Of a stretch of 9,145 nt of DNA, positions 6,590 to 9,145 are shown in pieces. The first letter of the stretch is position 1, and every line of letters starts with the position of its first letter. The stretch is from NCBI GenBank assembly GCA_035647835.1, contig DASRMS010000019.1, forward strand, positions 1 to 9,145, in the 5' to 3' direction. Under the pieces are notes generated by a model. It worked only from the letters and a program-made list of their open reading frames with translations. It ran no database searches and was not told where the DNA came from. The translations under genes were made by a program, and so were the position numbers. This DNA is from UBA9865 sp035647835 (lineage in GTDB: Bacteria; Bacillota; Dethiobacteria; Dethiobacterales; Dethiobacteraceae).

Positions 6590-8279
6590 AGTCTGTAAGC
6601 TTTTCCAGCGCAGAGCTGCCTGGAGCGTGATTGTCGGCTTGATCTTTGCTAACGCCCTCCTGATTCATTACCAGATTAATTGCGTAAACGAAGCAGGATA
6701 TTCCAGCAAGGACATTGCTGTAGTCTATGAAAAAGTGAAGGGGAAAAATAGTCAGGAACAGTTGTCATGGCTAGAGGCTGAAGTAGCTCGCTATATTCAG
6801 GGAGTACAAGCCGGAGATGAAAGGTATACTTATGGGCAGGACAGAACTTTAATTCTGGTCTATGAACAAATAGCAGCTGTTTTGGATTATGATCATTACC
6901 TAGCAAATATCCATAAACAGGCAGAAAAGATGATGAAGTCTGCACTTTTTGCCGCGCCGGATACCTTTTCTTATCGGAATGTAGTACTGACACCCCAGGC
7001 GTACGCGCATCTTAAAGGGCTCGAAGTTACAGCAGATTTTTCAGATGGTGTTCTCTTGATCACTGAACATAGGCTGACAGACGCTTTTCTGCTGTTAGCC
7101 CTAGTCATTCTGACCATGCACCTGTTAATTTCAGAAAGAGAAGAAGGTACACTGCCTTTGGTTAAAGCTACTAAATACGGCTATGGCAGCACCATCTTTG
7201 CTAAGGCGGTCGTTTTGTTATTACTAACCCTTTTTTTGGCACTGATATTTTATAGTACTAATCTAATTGTTGCCACAGGCGAGGTGGGGCTTGGTGATTT
7301 GAACCGGCCGATTCAGGCCCTTGCTGGTTACCGTTCCAGCCCTCTAAAGATAACAGTGAAACAATATCTGGGGTTGTTTTTTTCTGCAAAACTACTTGGC
7401 GTCTTAGCCAATCTGTACATTTTCTTTTTGCTTGGCATTTTATGCCGCAATCATCTTTTTTCCTGTCTGCTTGGCATCCTTGTTTTAGGTCTGGAAGCTT
7501 TGCTTTACAAAAATATTGACCTGCATTCATGGCTGAGCCCTGTCAGGCAGTGTAATCTAACAGCACTGCTGGATACCGGCAGCTATTTTTCTAATTACAA
7601 TAATCTCAACCTCTTTGGTTATCCTGTAAACACCATTACAGCTGGCGTTGTCACTGGCTTCACCGCAATTATTTTCGGGGTTGTAATGGGGATCTTTGTC
7701 TTTAGCAAAGAAGCTGCTTCTGATATGAGGCGAAACTGGTTAAAAGAAAAACTTACAGCAAACATAACATTTTTCAAAGGTCTGCATTTTAACTTGTTAA
7801 GGCATGAGGCTTATAAACTTTTGATTATGAATAAAGGTCTTTTGCTGATACTCATCTTTATCGTCAGCCAAGTTTTCTATTTTAACGGCATGATGTACTT
7901 TATCGATCAAGAGGAATTCTACTATCAAAACTACTCTACCATGCTTGCAGGAGGCTTAACAGAAGAAAAAAACGCCTTTTTACAAAATGAGCAGGAAAGA
8001 ATCGCTGCAAGCGAGCAAGAACGAGAACTCTTATACCAGAGGTACGAGAACGGCGAAATTGATGAAAGGTATCTGTACTACTGCCTTTCACAGTTGGAGG
8101 TTAATGGTTTTAAAAAAGATGCTTTTGAAAAAGCACAGACTCAGTACCATCAGTTAATCGCCATGCAGGAAAAGAAACAACCGGTGGCTTATGTTTATCA
8201 AACCGGATGGCATAAATTGTTTGGGCAGGAGGCAAAACGTCTTGATTTGCTCGAATACGATAATTTTTTCTGTTCTTGA
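6570..8279 (+). CDS. ABC-2 permease, N-terminal 569 residues (frameshifted gene)
   Basis: The start at ATG 6570 has GGGGAGCAGG just upstream and overlaps the ATPase gene by 20 nt. An ATG at 6525 in the same frame lacks these signals. Hydrophobic segments lie at about 18-34, 171-188, 208-229, 268-291, 296-312, 355-378 and 423-442. A large loop between segments 1 and 2 (residues 35-170) and a Glu/Gln-rich loop after residue 442 probably face outside. An EREEGTLPLVKATKYG motif (189-204) is typical of this permease type. The frame ends abruptly at LLEYDNFFCS and a TGA at 8277-8279. Adding one T to the T6 run at 8264-8269 continues into a hydrophobic segment and the next ORF, giving 708 residues in all. 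Either the gene is broken, or slippage on the run or a sequencing error is involved. Confidence 0.85.
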   Translation: MKLIYFEVCKLFQRRAAWSVIVGLIFANALLIHYQINCVNEAGYSSKDIAVVYEKVKGKNSQEQLSWLEAEVARYIQGVQAGDERYTYGQDRTLILVYEQIAAVLDYDHYLANIHKQAEKMMKSALFAAPDTFSYRNVVLTPQAYAHLKGLEVTADFSDGVLLITEHRLTDAFLLLALVILTMHLLISEREEGTLPLVKATKYGYGSTIFAKAVVLLLLTLFLALIFYSTNLIVATGEVGLGDLNRPIQALAGYRSSPLKITVKQYLGLFFSAKLLGVLANLYIFFLLGILCRNHLFSCLLGILVLGLEALLYKNIDLHSWLSPVRQCNLTALLDTGSYFSNYNNLNLFGYPVNTITAGVVTGFTAIIFGVVMGIFVFSKEAASDMRRNWLKEKLTANITFFKGLHFNLLRHEAYKLLIMNKGLLLILIFIVSQVFYFNGMMYFIDQEEFYYQNYSTMLAGGLTEEKNAFLQNEQERIAASEQERELLYQRYENGEIDERYLYYCLSQLEVNGFKKDAFEKAQTQYHQLIAMQEKKQPVAYVYQTGWHKLFGQEAKRLDLLEYDNFFCS

Positions 8280-8695
8280 TCTTAGCTCTTTCTTCTTATG
8301 AAGCTGTTGAGATAATGACTTTTATGCATCAATTAATTTCAGTTTCCAAAAAAGGCAGGAAAGCAGTGAGAAATAGAAAAATTTTAATTTGTGTTTGTTT
8401 TGCCATGATTTCTGCTGCCATTTCTTTTTTGCCAAGAACTATACGTGTTTTTCAAACCTATGGGGCAAGCGGATTAAGTGCGCCGGCAAAAAGCATTATG
8501 GAAATACCATGGGCACCTAATGGACTTTCTATTGCAAACTTTTTTATTCTTTACCAAGTAATGCGTTTGATGATAGCAGCACTGGCAGGCGTGTTTATTC
8601 TCGTGGCCTCTCACAAAACTGGCAATACAATAACAACTATCTTGATTTCAACGGCAGTATTAATATTGCCTCTTGCTACAATGTTGTTAGCATAA
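8276..8695 (+). CDS. ABC-2 permease, C-terminal part in -1 frame
   Basis: This is the continuation of the permease after the T6 run, and read in frame it begins FFLFLILALSSYEAVE. It contains three further hydrophobic segments (ILICVCFAMISAAISFL, LMIAALAGVFILVA, ILISTAVLILPLATMLL). A basic stretch, LISVSKKGRKAVRNRK, corresponds to the motif after the first hydrophobic pair in the N-terminal half. An independent start at TTG 8276 has no ribosome site, so this is a fragment rather than a separate gene, unless frameshifting joins them. The stop is TAA 8693-8695. The frame stays open beyond it for 50 codons to TAG 8846-8848, ending in another hydrophobic stretch, so the original protein may have been longer. 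Confidence 0.7.
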   Translation: MILALSSYEAVEIMTFMHQLISVSKKGRKAVRNRKILICVCFAMISAAISFLPRTIRVFQTYGASGLSAPAKSIMEIPWAPNGLSIANFFILYQVMRLMIAALAGVFILVASHKTGNTITTILISTAVLILPLATMLLA

Positions 8696-8762
8696 GTAAT
8701 TATACAGCATTTCTGTAGAATAGCCATATTTGTAGGAGAACAGCGATTAGCTAGAAGATTAG

Positions 8763-8813
8763 TATACAGCGGCACAATATTTTCCAATATTCCAAGTCTT
8801 CACACGCTGTATA
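8763..8813. repeat. 9-bp inverted repeat TATACAGCG / CGCTGTATA
   Basis: The arms lie at 8763-8771 and 8805-8813, with a 33-nt spacer that holds a direct repeat, CAATATT. A further copy of TATACAGC is at 8701-8708. The role is unknown; it lies between the permease stop and the terminator. Confidence 0.35.
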
Positions 8814-8870
8814 TGGTTCTTTCCATTTTTGTGGTTTATATCATTTAGAAGTAAAATGGTTCCTTAAAGC

Positions 8871-8904
8871 AAAGTCGGTGGAGTTTAACTTACCACCGAC
8901 TTTT
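8871..8904 (+). terminator. Rho-independent terminator of the ABC operon
   Basis: AAAGTCGGTGG (8871-8881) pairs with CCACCGACTTT (8893-8903) over an 11-nt loop, with a short T run at 8901-8904. The stem is strong and symmetrical, so it may also stop minus-strand transcription, although the T run on that side is only three bases. Confidence 0.8.
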
Positions 8905-8910
8905 CATACC

Positions 8911-9145
8911 TTAACCCCGCAAACCAAACTTCTTTTTCTCCAGCGTCAATTGTGCAGGTAAAAAAGCAGATAAAAGCTCCTCCATCAATCCATCTCACTC
9001 AGAAGATAATGGACCAGACACATACGGAGCTACCAAAACTCTTTCTGTCTTCTCTTCTATCATGCTTCTCATACTTTTACCTGGATCACCAACTGCAACC
9101 ACCGCCCAGTTGGCTAGAGCCTTTTCCATGTGTCTTAAATATGGT
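8911..9145 (-). pseudogene. 3' part of an unidentified minus-strand gene with in-frame TGA
   Basis: Entering from the right edge, the minus-strand frame encodes about 49 residues, including WAVVAVGDPGKSMRSMIEEK and TERVLVAPYVSGPLSSE, before a TGA at 8995-8997. The same frame stays open for 27 more protein-like codons (GLMEELLSAFLPAQLTLEKK) to a TAA at 8911-8913. The continuity suggests one gene with a nonsense mutation, with residue 50 lost. An ATG at 9129-9127 is present but has no clear ribosome site, so the gene may start there or outside the window. I do not recognise the family. The alternating hydrophobic strands and helices would fit a receiver-like domain or a P-loop protein end. It may be the other half of the minus-strand remnant at the left edge. 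Confidence 0.5.

Noticed and set aside
6106..6668. Minus-strand ORFs of 91 and 108 codons
   Set aside because: They are shadows of the ABC ATPase and permease start, with no ribosome sites.
8995..8997. TGA as a selenocysteine codon
   Set aside because: No clear bacterial SECIS-type hairpin is visible just downstream and no selenoprotein family is recognised.

Overview
The window looks like a moderately AT-rich stretch of a low-GC Gram-positive (Firmicutes/Clostridia-type) chromosome. The supporting signs are strong AGGAGG-like ribosome sites, zinc-ribbon small proteins of a kind common in that group, a lipoprotein with a lipobox, an ABC-2 exporter, and minus-strand remnants resembling a Tad/Flp-pilus CpaE-like protein. 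This placement is inferred from gene content; no rRNA or other phylogenetic marker is present.

Layout. (1) 1-352, minus strand: a decayed gene resembling a CpaE-like P-loop protein, broken by about three frame changes. (2) 349-426 and 442-632 plus 3599-3692, plus strand: two zinc-ribbon reading frames. The second was split by a transposon. (3) 633-3593: a 2961-bp IS21-family element with istA, istB and a third small ORF on the minus strand. It has TG...CA ends, 22-bp-spaced multiple terminal repeats and a 5-bp target duplication (CCTGC). Removing the element and one CCTGC copy restores a 94-residue zinc-ribbon ORF exactly. (4) 3693-4433: mostly non-coding, with a minus-strand terminator-like hairpin, a plausible promoter overlapped by inverted repeats, and weak short ORFs. 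(5) 4434-8695, plus strand: a three-component membrane locus of lipoprotein, ABC ATPase and ABC-2 permease, tightly spaced (14-nt gap, then a 20-nt overlap) and closed by a strong hairpin terminator at 8871-8904. The permease reading frame is broken at a T6 run near 8264. (6) 8911-9145, minus strand: the 3' part of another reading frame, interrupted by an in-frame TGA.

How the parts fit. The plus-strand locus looks like accessory cargo lying between minus-strand remnants. The left remnant and the plus-strand zinc-ribbon frame both break at about 350, so that is the likely left junction; the right one is near 8905-8915. The lipoprotein, ATPase and permease probably form one cell-surface export or sensing complex of unknown substrate. 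The lipoprotein carries a C-x4-C-x-H-x4-C cluster and repeated beta-propeller-like strands. The IS21 insertion looks recent, because its genes are intact and its target duplication is perfect. The other broken genes look older, unless some of the single-base frameshifts are sequencing errors.
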